Assembly: GCF_900217905.1 (NCBI RefSeq)
Contig: NZ_OBMO01000012.1
Coordinates: forward strand, 62,001 to 126,000
Length of the DNA: 64,000 nt
Direction: 5' to 3'
From: Alloalcanivorax xenomutans
GTDB lineage: Bacteria > Pseudomonadota > Gammaproteobacteria > Pseudomonadales > Alcanivoracaceae
This document shows, one piece after another, positions 1 through 8,371 of the stretch. The position numbers were made by a program, and so were the translations under genes. Every line of letters begins with the position of its first letter. The first letter of the stretch is position 1. A model generated the notes under the pieces. It was not told the DNA's origin and did no database searches. It was given only the letters and a program-made list of their open reading frames with translations.

Positions 1-380
1 TGCGCCCCGCCATGGGCGCCACTCTGGATCCGGAGTCCCGGCCACGCCTGTGGCTGCACACGCTGGACCGTTTTTTCCGCTGGGTGTGGGGTTGCGTGGC
101 GGTGCTGCTGATCACCGGCCTGTGGATGGTGTTCGGTGTCTATGGCGGCATGGGTTCCACTGGCGCCTATGTGCATACCATGCTGGCGCTGGGCCTGGTA
201 ATGATGGCGCTGTTCGCCCACGTCTACTTTGCGCCCTTTCGCCGCCTGCGCCAGGCGGTAACGGTCCGCCATAACGCCGACGCCGCGTTTCAGATCGGAC
301 AGATCCGGCGCATTGTCGGCATCAACCTGCTGCTGGGTCTGCTGGTGATCAGCATCGCCGCCGCCGGCCCCTATTTCTAA
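1..380 (+). CDS. CopD-family membrane protein, C-terminal part (cut by window edge)
   Basis: The frame is open to the left edge of the window, and the residues before the first ATG (position 12) read on into the protein, so the true start lies outside. The visible 122 or so residues hold three hydrophobic segments (about residues 28-48, 55-75 and 98-118 from the first ATG) with the motifs RFFRWVWGCVAVLL, GLWMVF and FAHVYFAPFRRLR. These resemble the CopD-like integral membrane proteins often annotated near copper or redox genes. The C-terminal end is complete (TAA). Role in metal handling is family knowledge only; nothing around it confirms it. Confidence 0.75.
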   Translation, partial: RPAMGATLDPESRPRLWLHTLDRFFRWVWGCVAVLLITGLWMVFGVYGGMGSTGAYVHTMLALGLVMMALFAHVYFAPFRRLRQAVTVRHNADAAFQIGQIRRIVGINLLLGLLVISIAAAGPYF

Positions 381-496
381 GAGTCTGTTTCGGATCCAGC
401 GATGCCACGGCCTGGGCCGTGGCCGGTGAAGCCGCCATGCCGCCGTGCTAGAATCCGCATCGCCGTGCAATGCGGCCCCACACTTGTAGCGGAGTT

Positions 497-1465
497 ATGG
501 CCCTTCCCAGTTCGACCAAATCGGATCTTCTGCTGGTCTGCGTGACCTTGCTGGCGGCGGTCAGTTGGATGTTCTCCAAGGAGGCGGTGTTACTGATGCC
601 GCCTCTTCTATTCATGTGTCTGCGTTTCCTGCTGGCCGGCCTGATTCTGGCGTTGGTGGGTCATCGGCAATTGCGCCGCATGAACCGGGACAAATATTGG
701 CGCAGCGTCCAGGTAGGCATGGTGTTCGGCACCGCCATGAGTTTCTGGATCATGGGATTGCACTACGGCAATCACGTCGGTGAAGGCGCTTTCATCACCA
801 GCCTTGGCGTGGTGCTGGTCCCGGTCATGGCGCGCCTGGTGTTCAAGGAGCAGCCGCCGCTGAGTACCTGGCTGGCCCTGCCGGTGGCGGTGTGCGGGCT
901 GGCGCTACTGTCGCTGGATGGCGGTTTCCAGGCTGAACTGGGGCAATTGTTCTTCCTTGCCTCGGCGATGATTTTCGCCCTGTTTTTCACCCTCAATACC
1001 CGCGCCGCCAATAACGCCACCATCACCGGCAGCGGCGGCCGGATCACCACCCGGGAACGGGTACCGGCACTGGCGCTGACCTCGGTGGTGCTGGTTACCG
1101 TGGGCCTGGTCACCGGCACCGCGTCCCTGTTGCTGGAGCCTTGGCGCCCCACTTTCCAGTCCGGCGAACTGGGGCTGGTGATCGCCGCCTGGGTGATCGC
1201 CAGCGCCACCCTGGGCACCGCCGCGCGTTTCTTTCTGCAGACCTACGCGCAGAGCTTGTCCATGCACAGTCATGGCGTGGTAATCATGATCCTGGAGCCG
1301 ATGTGGACCGCGCTGCTGGCCGCCCTCTGGTTCGGTGAGACCATGAGCGCCACCCAACTGGGCGGCTGCGCGATGATCTTCCTGGCGCTGCTGGTCAACC
1401 GCTGGGGCGCGATACGGCGAGTGCTAAAGCGCTGGATCGATCAGCGCCGGGCCGCCCGCGCATGA
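497..1465 (+). CDS. EamA/DMT-superfamily transporter
   Basis: This 322-residue inner-membrane protein has the ten-helix, two-repeat pattern of drug/metabolite exporters (EamA). The first repeat carries FMCLRFLLAGLIL and GLHYGNHVGEGAFITSLGVVLVP; the second ends with HSHGVVIMILEPMWTALLAALWFGE, followed by a final helix and a basic tail. I chose the ATG at 497 over the in-frame ATG at 470 because GGAG lies just before it and the extra nine residues are not family-like; the spacing is short, so the choice is only moderately secure. The substrate cannot be told from sequence. Its stop overlaps the next start by four bases (ATGA), so the two genes are likely co-translated. Confidence 0.88.
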   Translation: MALPSSTKSDLLLVCVTLLAAVSWMFSKEAVLLMPPLLFMCLRFLLAGLILALVGHRQLRRMNRDKYWRSVQVGMVFGTAMSFWIMGLHYGNHVGEGAFITSLGVVLVPVMARLVFKEQPPLSTWLALPVAVCGLALLSLDGGFQAELGQLFFLASAMIFALFFTLNTRAANNATITGSGGRITTRERVPALALTSVVLVTVGLVTGTASLLLEPWRPTFQSGELGLVIAAWVIASATLGTAARFFLQTYAQSLSMHSHGVVIMILEPMWTALLAALWFGETMSATQLGGCAMIFLALLVNRWGAIRRVLKRWIDQRRAARA

Positions 1466-1707
1466 TCCAACCGGACCGTGGCGGCCCGCTACTGGTACTG
1501 GCAGTGGTCAGCCTGTTGTTGTTCGCCCCATTGGGACCGGTGGTCTGGTGGTGGGCACACCGGGATCTGCGGGCCATGGCCGAAGGTCGCATGGATCCCA
1601 CGGGCCGGCCCTCGACCTTATGGGCCCGGGGCCTGTCCATGGCGGCTACCTTGCTTTTAGCCATGATGTTGATTGGAGTCCTGATTGCTTTAATTTCAAT
1701 GATATAG
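1462..1707 (+). CDS. small two-helix membrane protein
   Basis: An 81-residue protein with two hydrophobic helices (about residues 9-31 and 55-80) separated by the polar stretch HRDLRAMAEGRMDPTGR. That arrangement resembles DUF4190-type small membrane proteins, in which a D/R-rich loop with GRMDP joins two helices. It overlaps the upstream transporter gene by four bases and is probably translated with it. No function is known to me; it could be an accessory subunit of the transporter, which is inference from the overlap alone. Confidence 0.7.
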   Translation: MIQPDRGGPLLVLAVVSLLLFAPLGPVVWWWAHRDLRAMAEGRMDPTGRPSTLWARGLSMAATLLLAMMLIGVLIALISMI

Positions 1708-1880
1708 GCAATCTTATTAAGGCCAATTCTATATCACGATTTCGATTTTCCACTGCGCTCATTGAAGTCGATCCTCGCCGCCCCCATTTGATCGCGCTAC
1801 CATCCACTATTGTCCAGCAGTAGCCTGGATCAAGCCGGTTCAACCTGGCGACCTGAGTTCACCACCACCGGATATTCGAT

Positions 1881-2264
1881 TTGGCCGTACCGCCGTCCCG
1901 CAGCCTTCGCTCCCACCGCCGTGCCCCGGCGGGGAGCCTGCTCGCCCATCTGCTATGGGTGCTGATGCTGCTTGCCGCGCCGCATTCCGGCCAGGCATTG
2001 GACACCCGCGAAGGCGGACCGCATACCCGGCCCCTGGACGGTGCCGCTCAACTTGCTTTGCCCTCCGGGTATCAGGTCCGTTGCGAGGCTTTCGCCGCTG
2101 ATCACCACGACGACAACGCGGCTCCGTTACCGTGGCTGCCGTCGGCGGCGCCGTCACCGTCGCGCCCCGGCCCGTCTCCCCTGAACCGTCCCCTGGTGGC
2201 GGCGGTTGTCGAGCACCATCGGCCACAGGATCCCCGCGCCCCACCCGCGTTCTCCACGCTCTAA
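1881..2264 (+). CDS. hypothetical small secreted protein upstream of secDF
   Basis: A possible 127-residue protein from a TTG start. Residues about 18-38 (LLAHLLWVLMLLAAPHSG) look like a signal peptide after an Arg-rich n-region. The rest is Pro/Ala-rich with one Cys and two His pairs (HH in DHHDD and EHHRP) and no domain I recognise. The start codon has no convincing ribosome binding site. A competing antisense frame exists, but lacks any signal or domain. The position directly before secDF, same strand, suggests co-transcription. Real coding status is uncertain. Confidence 0.42.
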   Translation: MAVPPSRSLRSHRRAPAGSLLAHLLWVLMLLAAPHSGQALDTREGGPHTRPLDGAAQLALPSGYQVRCEAFAADHHDDNAAPLPWLPSAAPSPSRPGPSPLNRPLVAAVVEHHRPQDPRAPPAFSTL

Positions 2265-2275
2265 CCCCAACAACA

Positions 2276-2302
2276 CCGCCACATGGCGGCGCCTTCGGGC
2301 GC
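2276..2302 (+). other. paired GC hairpins before secDF
   Basis: Two short stem-loops follow each other between the small ORF and secDF: CCGCC-ACAT-GGCGG at 2276-2289 and GCGCC-TTCG-GGCGC, a UUCG tetraloop stem, at 2289-2302. No T-run follows, so this is more likely an attenuating or RNA-stabilising element than a terminator. The secDF ribosome binding site lies 26 bases further on. Confidence 0.4.
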
Positions 2303-2338
2303 GCGCCCGGCGGAGAGTGGTTTTAATGGAGAACGAAC

Positions 2339-4822
2339 TTGAACCGATTTCGCTTACGGGCGGCGGCCTATGCCATCGTCATTCTGCTCGGTGTGCTCGC
2401 CGCACTGCCGAGTATCCTGCCACCGGCATCGTTGCAACGGGCGCCGGAATGGTACCGCCAACACCATCTGTCCCTGGGGCTGGATCTCCAGGGCGGCTCC
2501 CATGTGCTGCTGAAAGTCGAACAAGGACCACTGCTGGCGGAGAAAACCCGCAAGATCGCACAGGAGCTGGGTCAGCGCCTGGACCGCAACGGCATTCAGC
2601 ACGGCCGCCCGGTGGTCGATGGCGATCAAGTGCGCCTGGCCATCCGCCCGGCTGCCGCCATGGAAGCTGCCCTGCGGCTTGCCTCGGACATCCGGGATGA
2701 TCAGGGCCGCCGCCAGCTCTCCGTCACCCACGACGGTCCGTCCCTGGTATTGCGGCCCTCTTCCAGTTTGTCGCAACAAGTGATCAGCGATGCGGTGGAA
2801 CGCAGCCTGGATGTGGTGCGCCGCCGCATTGATGAAACCGGCGTGGTGGAACCCCGTGTCACCCGCCAGGGCAACGATGCCATTCTGGTGCAACTGCCCG
2901 GCGTCACCGATCCGGAGCGCATCACCGCCCTGCTTGGCCGCACCGCGCGATTGACCTTCCATCTGGTCGCCGATGGCAGCAGCCCGGACCGTTCCCTGGT
3001 ACTGCCCGGCGCGGAAGACGGCCGGCGTTACCAGGTCGAATCCACGCCGTTGCTGGACGGCGGCCAGTTGGCCGACGCCCGTCTGGGCTTCGACAGCCGC
3101 ACCCATCAGCCGGTGGTGAATTTCACTCTGGACAGCGACGGTGCCCGCCTGTTCGGCGACATCACCACCCACAATGTGGGCCGGCCCTTCGCGGTGGTGC
3201 TGGACGGCGAGGTCATCACCGCGCCGGTGATCCGTACCCCGATCACCGCTGGCCGTGGCGAGATCAGCGGCAACTTTACCCCGCGGCAGGCCGGAGACCT
3301 GGCCATGTTGTTACGCGCCGGCTCCTTGCCCGCCCCGCTGCAAGTGGTGGAACAGCGAACGGTGGGCGCGGAACTCGGAGGTGACACCATTCGCATGGGC
3401 GTGCTCAGCGGTGCCCTCGGCGCGGCCCTGGTGCTGGTGTTCATGATCTCGATCTACCGCCGCTGGGGCGTGATCGCCAATACCGCTCTGGCCATCAATG
3501 TTCTGCTGGTACTGGGTTTGCTGGCCAGTTTCGGCGCGACACTGACACTGCCGGGCATCGCCGGTCTGATTCTTGGCGTCGGCATGGCGGTGGATGCCAA
3601 TATTCTGATCAATGAACGTATCCGCGAGGAAGCGGAGAAAGGCAAGAATGCCATGGCGGCGCTGCGCGCCGGTTTCCAGCGTGCCTTTGCCACCATCGTC
3701 GACGCCAACATCACCACGCTGATCGCCGTGGGCCTGTTGTTCGGGTTCGGCAGCGGTCCGGTGCGCGGCTTCGCCGTGACCATGGCGGTGGGGCTGCTGG
3801 TCTCCATGTTCACCTCGGTGTCGGTGACCCGGTTACTGATGGAATGGCGGCTGCGACGGCGGCAGCGGCAACCGCTGGCCCTGCCAGAGGTACCCGGGTT
3901 TCAGCGGCTGCGGCAACGGCAACGGCCGATCCAGTTCATGCGCGTGAAGGCGTTGGGCATCGTGCTGTCGGTGCTGTTATCGGTCCTGTCCCTGGGCTCA
4001 CTGGCCTGGCCGGGATTGAACCAGGGCATCGATTTCCTCGGCGGCACCGCCATGGAAGTTCAGGTGCCGGCGTCGCTGTCGGAGAACGCTCTACGGCAGG
4101 CATTGCGGGACGCCGGCCTCGCCGACGCGGCGTTGCAGCCGTTCGCCGATGACGGCCACTTCCTGGTGCGGATGCCCGCCAGCGAGAACGGCAACGCGGC
4201 GGTCGAAACAGCGAAGACGGCGATCAGCGGTCTGCACGCCGACAGCCGTTTCCCACGGGTGGATATGGTCGGTCCGGCGGTCAGCGGCGGCTTCGTTGAA
4301 GCCAGTATTCTGGCGGTGCTGCTGGCCGGGGCGGGCATGTTCGCCTACCTGCGGCTGCGCTTCGAACGGCATTTCGCCTGGGCGGCACTGATTACCCTGC
4401 TGCTGGATGTGAGCAAGACACTGGGGTTCTTCGTGCTCACCGGCGTGGAATTCAATCTCACCGCCATCGCCGCCTTGCTGACGCTGATCGGTTACTCGGT
4501 GAACGACAAAGTGGTGGTCTTCGATCGTATCCGTGAAAACCAGAAGCTCAATCCGGATCAGCCGTTGGAGACACTGATCAACGTCAGTCTGACCCAGGTG
4601 CTGACCCGCACTTTGTTCACCTCCGCCACCACCTTCCTGGCCCTGCTGCCGATGGGGTTGCTGGGCGGCGGAGCGGTGGCCAGCTTCGCCCTGCCGGTGC
4701 TGTTCGGCATTGTTGTCGGCACCACCTCGTCCATGTACATCGCCGCGCCCATGGCCCTGTTCCTGGCGCGCTGGCGGCCGACGCAACGGGCAGACACGGA
4801 GGCGCTGGCGGAACGGCCCTGA
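2339..4822 (+). CDS. secDF: fused protein translocase subunit SecDF
   Basis: An 827-residue fusion of SecD and SecF, the proton-driven RND-type partners that help SecYEG complete export across the inner membrane. The SecD half (about 1-530) has an N-terminal helix, LGLDLQGGSHVLLKV, the P1 periplasmic region with RRIDETGVVEP, and the membrane block with GMAVDANILINERIREE. The SecF half (about 540-827) has QGIDFLGGTAMEVQV and VNDKVVVFDRIREN. Twelve helices are expected. The TTG start at 2339 is supported by GGAGA six bases upstream and by the N-terminal helix beginning there. Most gammaproteobacteria carry separate secD and secF beside yajC; neither yajC nor tgt is here, so this may be a second, stand-alone translocase. 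Confidence 0.93.
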   Translation: MNRFRLRAAAYAIVILLGVLAALPSILPPASLQRAPEWYRQHHLSLGLDLQGGSHVLLKVEQGPLLAEKTRKIAQELGQRLDRNGIQHGRPVVDGDQVRLAIRPAAAMEAALRLASDIRDDQGRRQLSVTHDGPSLVLRPSSSLSQQVISDAVERSLDVVRRRIDETGVVEPRVTRQGNDAILVQLPGVTDPERITALLGRTARLTFHLVADGSSPDRSLVLPGAEDGRRYQVESTPLLDGGQLADARLGFDSRTHQPVVNFTLDSDGARLFGDITTHNVGRPFAVVLDGEVITAPVIRTPITAGRGEISGNFTPRQAGDLAMLLRAGSLPAPLQVVEQRTVGAELGGDTIRMGVLSGALGAALVLVFMISIYRRWGVIANTALAINVLLVLGLLASFGATLTLPGIAGLILGVGMAVDANILINERIREEAEKGKNAMAALRAGFQRAFATIVDANITTLIAVGLLFGFGSGPVRGFAVTMAVGLLVSMFTSVSVTRLLMEWRLRRRQRQPLALPEVPGFQRLRQRQRPIQFMRVKALGIVLSVLLSVLSLGSLAWPGLNQGIDFLGGTAMEVQVPASLSENALRQALRDAGLADAALQPFADDGHFLVRMPASENGNAAVETAKTAISGLHADSRFPRVDMVGPAVSGGFVEASILAVLLAGAGMFAYLRLRFERHFAWAALITLLLDVSKTLGFFVLTGVEFNLTAIAALLTLIGYSVNDKVVVFDRIRENQKLNPDQPLETLINVSLTQVLTRTLFTSATTFLALLPMGLLGGGAVASFALPVLFGIVVGTTSSMYIAAPMALFLARWRPTQRADTEALAERP

Positions 4823-4875
4823 GCCCCTCGCGGTTCGTGGATCAGTGGTGTGCCGGAATTCACAGGCACGCTCCA

Positions 4876-4944
4876 TTCGCGGCCAAGGCCGCTTCCCACT
4901 GAAGGCACTACCAAGCCGCTGCGGGAAGCTGCTTTAGCAGCGAA
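4876..4944. repeat. REP-like palindromic repeat, copy 1
   Basis: Arms TTCGCGGCCAAGGCCGCTTC (4876 on, ending CCCAC at 4899) and GCGGGAAGCTGCTTTAGCAG (4921 on, ending CGAA at 4944) face each other. Each arm contains its own small palindrome (GCGGCCAAGGCCGC; GCTGCTTTAGCAGC). The outer TTCGC and GCTTCCC blocks match the copies at 8268 and 59112. It fills the gap between secDF and the convergent acbp gene. Confidence 0.75.
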
Positions 4945-4990
4945 GGCGGCGGTGGGCTTGCCCACCGACCGCCACGTTGGCGCCCCACTC

Positions 4991-5254
4991 TCAACCGTGA
5001 CTCTTCCGCAACGCTTCCACCTTGCTGATGTAGTTTTGCCGCGCGGTGTCCTGGTCCATCCCCTTGAGCTTGGCCCAGGCGTCGTACTTGGCGCGCCCCA
5101 CCATGTCCAGCATGCCGGGCCGCTTGCCGGTCACGTCACCGACACTGCCCTGCTTGAAATGGGCGTACAGATACAACAGGTCATCGTTGCCCGGCTTGCG
5201 TGACAGGGTCTGTACGTCCTTCCGGGCCTGTTCAAATTGCTCTTCATACGCCAT
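4991..5254 (-). CDS. acyl-CoA-binding protein (ACBP)
   Basis: An 87-residue cytosolic four-helix protein that binds long-chain acyl-CoA esters. The length and the motifs LYLYAHFKQGSVGDV, GKRPGMLDMVGRAKYDAW and the conserved Lys/Tyr positions of the acyl-CoA pocket are those of the ACBP family. ACBP is widespread in eukaryotes but found only in some bacteria, among them lipid- and hydrocarbon-degrading lineages, in line with the many acyl-CoA genes in this window. It stands alone, convergent with secDF across a REP-like repeat. The start ATG has a GAAGG site about eight bases upstream. Confidence 0.93.
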   Translation of the reverse strand: MAYEEQFEQARKDVQTLSRKPGNDDLLYLYAHFKQGSVGDVTGKRPGMLDMVGRAKYDAWAKLKGMDQDTARQNYISKVEALRKSHG

Positions 5255-5410
5255 TATTCGTACCTTCAGGTTGTGTTACCCATTTATCATTAGTCCGTTG
5301 CCCGGCGCGCTATCATGCCCCGGTTCGGCAAATAGTGTCCGCACCCACAAACGGAAGCAACCGGGCAGCGACCACATAATAAGCAGTAACGTCAAAGAAC
5401 GGGGGACTCC

Positions 5411-6646
5411 ATGGCCACTGACAGCACCCAGACGCGACCTCTGGAAGCGGAACAGGAACGCGCTCTGAAGCGCGCGTTAAGCACGCTCTGGGTACGTTTT
5501 CCCGGATCCCTGGAAGACGACTACATCGTCTACGCGGAGCGTCGCGCCACCCAGTTGATCCGGCGCTCGGTGTACATCCTGCTGGCGATTTTCCTGATCG
5601 TGGTGGTGCCGGTATCGCTGCTGGTGAAGGACCCTTCGCTGGGCCGCTGGCAGGCGCTCGGCGTTTATCCCATTGCCTGCTCATTGGCGTTGCTGCTGGC
5701 GGCCATCCATGTTCGCGCGGTACAGCCGCTGGTGGCGACGCTGATCGGGCTGGCACTGATGATCTCGTTGACCGGCACCCTGATCGGCGCGATCCATTTG
5801 CAGGATCATTTCCTCGGCCAGGTGGCGGCGTTTGAAACGGTCTACGTACTGATCATCGGCTTCTCCATTTTGCGGCTGCCTCCCACCCGTACCCTGTTCT
5901 GGTCCCTCGGCGCCCTGATCATCGCCCTGGGCGTGGCGCTTTATCAGGATTGGCGCATCACGCCGATCTCATTGCTGCTGTACTACGGTTTCCCGCTGCT
6001 GGTGTGTGCCCTGAACGGCTACATGCTCGACGCCAGCGCCCGCAGCAACTTCGCCAACATGCTGCTGCGCAACGCCGAATCACAACGGCTGCGGCGCTGG
6101 CGCGACAACGCCGACCGGGAAGCCCGGCGGCAGCGTCTGCTGAATGAATTCACCGCCCACATTGCCGGCAATCCGCGCGTCACCGAATTGCTCGACAAGA
6201 CACTGGCGTTTCTGATCGAGAACACCCTGGCGGTGGCGGGCGCCGGCTACCGGCTGGAGGAAGACGGCCTGCACCTGGAAGCGGCGCGCGGCCTCGGCCA
6301 GGCGGCGCGGGAACAGTCCCATATTGAAAGCGACGGTTTCCTCGCCTCGGCCCTGGAGATTCAGGGCGCCTCGGTGCGCCACGAGGTGCCCGGCGGCTAC
6401 ATGGATCTGGAAACCGGCCACAGCCAGATTCGCCCCGGCGAGGTGCTGTTCCTGCCGATCCGGCAGGGCGAACACACGCTTGGCATCCTGGAGCTGGCAT
6501 CCCTTGAGCCGTTCGACGAACACGTTCGTTCCGCCTGTGACGCCATTGCCACGCCACTGGGTTACGCCATGATTGCGGCCCTCGGCCGGGAGTCCTTCAT
6601 CCGCCGCGCCAGAGAGAAACAACAGCAGCAAAGCACGGTGACATAA
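5411..6646 (+). CDS. six-helix membrane protein with C-terminal GAF-like domain
   Basis: A 411-residue protein. After a soluble N-terminus (1-50) come six hydrophobic helices between about 51 and 206, then an Arg-rich coiled stretch (about 215-250, LRRWRDNADREARRQRLL), then a GAF-like fold (about 255-390) with LFLPIRQGEHTLGILELASL, the typical late-strand pattern of GAF domains. It ends soon after with a basic, Gln-rich tail and has no histidine kinase, GGDEF or other output module. The GGGGGA before the ATG supports the start. The architecture suggests a membrane sensor whose output is missing or supplied by a partner; the ligand is unknown. Confidence 0.75.
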   Translation: MATDSTQTRPLEAEQERALKRALSTLWVRFPGSLEDDYIVYAERRATQLIRRSVYILLAIFLIVVVPVSLLVKDPSLGRWQALGVYPIACSLALLLAAIHVRAVQPLVATLIGLALMISLTGTLIGAIHLQDHFLGQVAAFETVYVLIIGFSILRLPPTRTLFWSLGALIIALGVALYQDWRITPISLLLYYGFPLLVCALNGYMLDASARSNFANMLLRNAESQRLRRWRDNADREARRQRLLNEFTAHIAGNPRVTELLDKTLAFLIENTLAVAGAGYRLEEDGLHLEAARGLGQAAREQSHIESDGFLASALEIQGASVRHEVPGGYMDLETGHSQIRPGEVLFLPIRQGEHTLGILELASLEPFDEHVRSACDAIATPLGYAMIAALGRESFIRRAREKQQQQSTVT

Positions 6647-6688
6647 GAAGCCGCGAAGCCCTTAGCCCCCCTCAGCCCTCGTCTGCGT

Positions 6689-7327
6689 CTACGATTGCCG
6701 GCGGCGCTTGAGCGGCGCCGACAGCCTTTCCGGATGGCGTGGCTCGACGTCGTCCAGCAAGGCGTAGATCGCTTCCAGATCCTTCTCCACATCGCCGGTG
6801 GGCCAGAACGCGTCCAGAATCCGCGCTTCCTTGCGGCGATAGCAGAACGTCACCACGATGATCGGCAATTTCAGCGCCAGCGCGATCCGATAGAAACCGG
6901 TCTTCCATTCCCGCGCCCCGGTGCGAGTGCCTTCCGGCGTGATACCAAGCCAGAACGGATCGCCGGCCGCCAATACTCTTTGCGTTTCCTCCACCAGCCC
7001 GCCGGCGCGGCCCCGATGCACGGGGATGCCGCCGAGCGCCTTGAGCAGTACGCCGGTGGGCCCCCGGAACAAGGTGTGCTTGGCCATGAAACGAATGTCC
7101 AGGCGCAGGCTCTGGATCGCGCTGATGCCCACCAGCCCGTCGTAATTGGAAGTGTGCGGAGCGGCGATCATCACCGCCCGTGGAATATCGGGCAAACGCC
7201 CCACCACTTTCCAGCCGGTGGCGCGCAGAATCCAGCGGCCCAGCAACGCCATCGGCGCACTGCCGCGGCGCGGCACCCGTGCTCCCAGGTCCGCCGGATG
7301 CAGAGGAGGCAGCTCAAGCCCACTCAT
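6689..7327 (-). CDS. PlsC-type phospholipid acyltransferase
   Basis: A 212-residue 1-acyl-glycerol-3-phosphate-acyltransferase-like enzyme. The catalytic HX4D motif is HTSNYDG, followed by the acceptor-binding GIPVHRG and PEGTR blocks in the usual order and spacing. An in-frame start at 7387 would add 20 residues lying inside the upstream gene, so the ATG at 7327 (four bases after the thioesterase stop) is preferred. It is coupled to the thioesterase upstream, so both probably act on acyl-CoA pools. Substrate specificity (lysophosphatidate, wax ester or lysophospholipid) is not evident. Confidence 0.88.
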   Translation of the reverse strand: MSGLELPPLHPADLGARVPRRGSAPMALLGRWILRATGWKVVGRLPDIPRAVMIAAPHTSNYDGLVGISAIQSLRLDIRFMAKHTLFRGPTGVLLKALGGIPVHRGRAGGLVEETQRVLAAGDPFWLGITPEGTRTGAREWKTGFYRIALALKLPIIVVTFCYRRKEARILDAFWPTGDVEKDLEAIYALLDDVEPRHPERLSAPLKRRRQS

Positions 7328-7331
7328 CGAA

Positions 7332-8126
7332 TCAGCCAAACACCACGATGGTCTGGCGACTGAACGCCACTGGACGCCCTTCGCCATCCCAGATCACCGA
7401 GCGATTCTGGCCGTAGCCGTCGGCGAAGCTGTCGGTATGCACGGTGTACAACCAGTGATCGGTCCACGGCAGCTCGGCCGGATCCTCCAGAAATTCCATG
7501 ATCCAGGTCATGGAGCTGGACGGCGCCCGTTTGGTCAGCATCGGAATCACCGACGGCGGCCAGACATCCACCAAACAAGCAAGACTGGCGGCATCCTGGC
7601 GCTCCGGGCGTTCACGGAAGCTCATATAACCTTCGAAGTCCGGCTTGTCGCTGCCGGAGTACGGGAACTGGCCGGCCACCGGGCGCATCTCGAATTCGCG
7701 CAGAAAATCCGGGGAGACGCCCTCCATGAACGGGATGGCGTGGTACTCCTCGGCGGGTTTCCAATCCGGCGCCGCCGGTCCCGGGACCCGGATGGAAGAT
7801 TCACGGGCATGGCCCAGGCTGGCCAGCATGGTGCTCACCACCTGCCCTTCCTGACGGGCGGTGACCTGCATCTGGGTCACGGATTTGCCGCTGCGCAGGA
7901 TTTCCGCGCTCAGCGCCAGCGGCCCCGGAACGGCGGGACCGACAAAAGTCAGGGCAAAAGAACGTAAAGGCGGCGGCTCCGGCAGTTCCCGAGCCAGATA
8001 CGCCTGCATGTGACGGATCAGAATGGCGCCCATCAAACCACCAAAAGTGGCGCGGCCCTGCCCCCAACCTTCGGGCAGAATCATTTCATTGGCTTCGGCC
8101 GCAACCATAATGGAATCAAATTTCAT
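7332..8126 (-). CDS. TesB-like double-hotdog acyl-CoA thioesterase
   Basis: A 264-residue protein with two hotdog repeats: the N-terminal one with GRATFGGLMGAILIRHMQ and FALTFVGPAVPGPL, and the C-terminal one with WIMEFLEDP and VHTDSFADGYGQNRSVIWD, ending GRPVAFSRQTIVVFG. These match TesB-type acyl-CoA hydrolases, which release free acids from acyl-CoA in the cytosol. GGAGG lies nine bases before the ATG. The acyltransferase gene follows by four bases. The REP-like palindrome at 8268 lies upstream, so the pair's promoter must be in the short stretch between it and 8126 or further up. Confidence 0.87.
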   Translation of the reverse strand: MKFDSIMVAAEANEMILPEGWGQGRATFGGLMGAILIRHMQAYLARELPEPPPLRSFALTFVGPAVPGPLALSAEILRSGKSVTQMQVTARQEGQVVSTMLASLGHARESSIRVPGPAAPDWKPAEEYHAIPFMEGVSPDFLREFEMRPVAGQFPYSGSDKPDFEGYMSFRERPERQDAASLACLVDVWPPSVIPMLTKRAPSSSMTWIMEFLEDPAELPWTDHWLYTVHTDSFADGYGQNRSVIWDGEGRPVAFSRQTIVVFG

Positions 8127-8267
8127 ATTTCGCTCCCTCCGAAAGCGGCTATTGATAGCAGAGGGCGTGTTCCAGGGAAAGGGCCGAAACGATCACACTG
8201 CGGGATGCGTGGTCAATCAGGCTAATAGCGACATGGAAGGGACACCGGCGGCACCTCTAATAAGCTG

Positions 8268-8336
8268 TTCGCTGCCCAGGCAGCTTCCCACAGAGAGCAC
8301 TACGGAGCCGCTGTGGGAAGCTGCCTGGGCAGCGAA
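8268..8336. repeat. REP-like palindromic repeat, copy 2 (perfect)
   Basis: A perfect inverted repeat with 26-base arms: 8268-8293, beginning TTCGCTGCCCAGGCAGC and ending TTCCCACAG, and its exact complement at 8311-8336, around a 17-base spacer. The GCTGCCCAGGCAGC inside each arm is itself palindromic, so the element can form a cruciform with side stems. Same architecture as the copies at 4876 and 59112. Confidence 0.88.
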
Positions 8337-8371
8337 TCGGCGCTGTCGGCGGCGTGTCACGCGTAAACGTA

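Noticed and set aside
1840-2244. 134-residue minus-strand frame opposite the small ORF before secDF
   Set aside because: Arg/Gly/Pro-rich, no signal or domain; the plus-strand frame at least has a signal-peptide-like segment.
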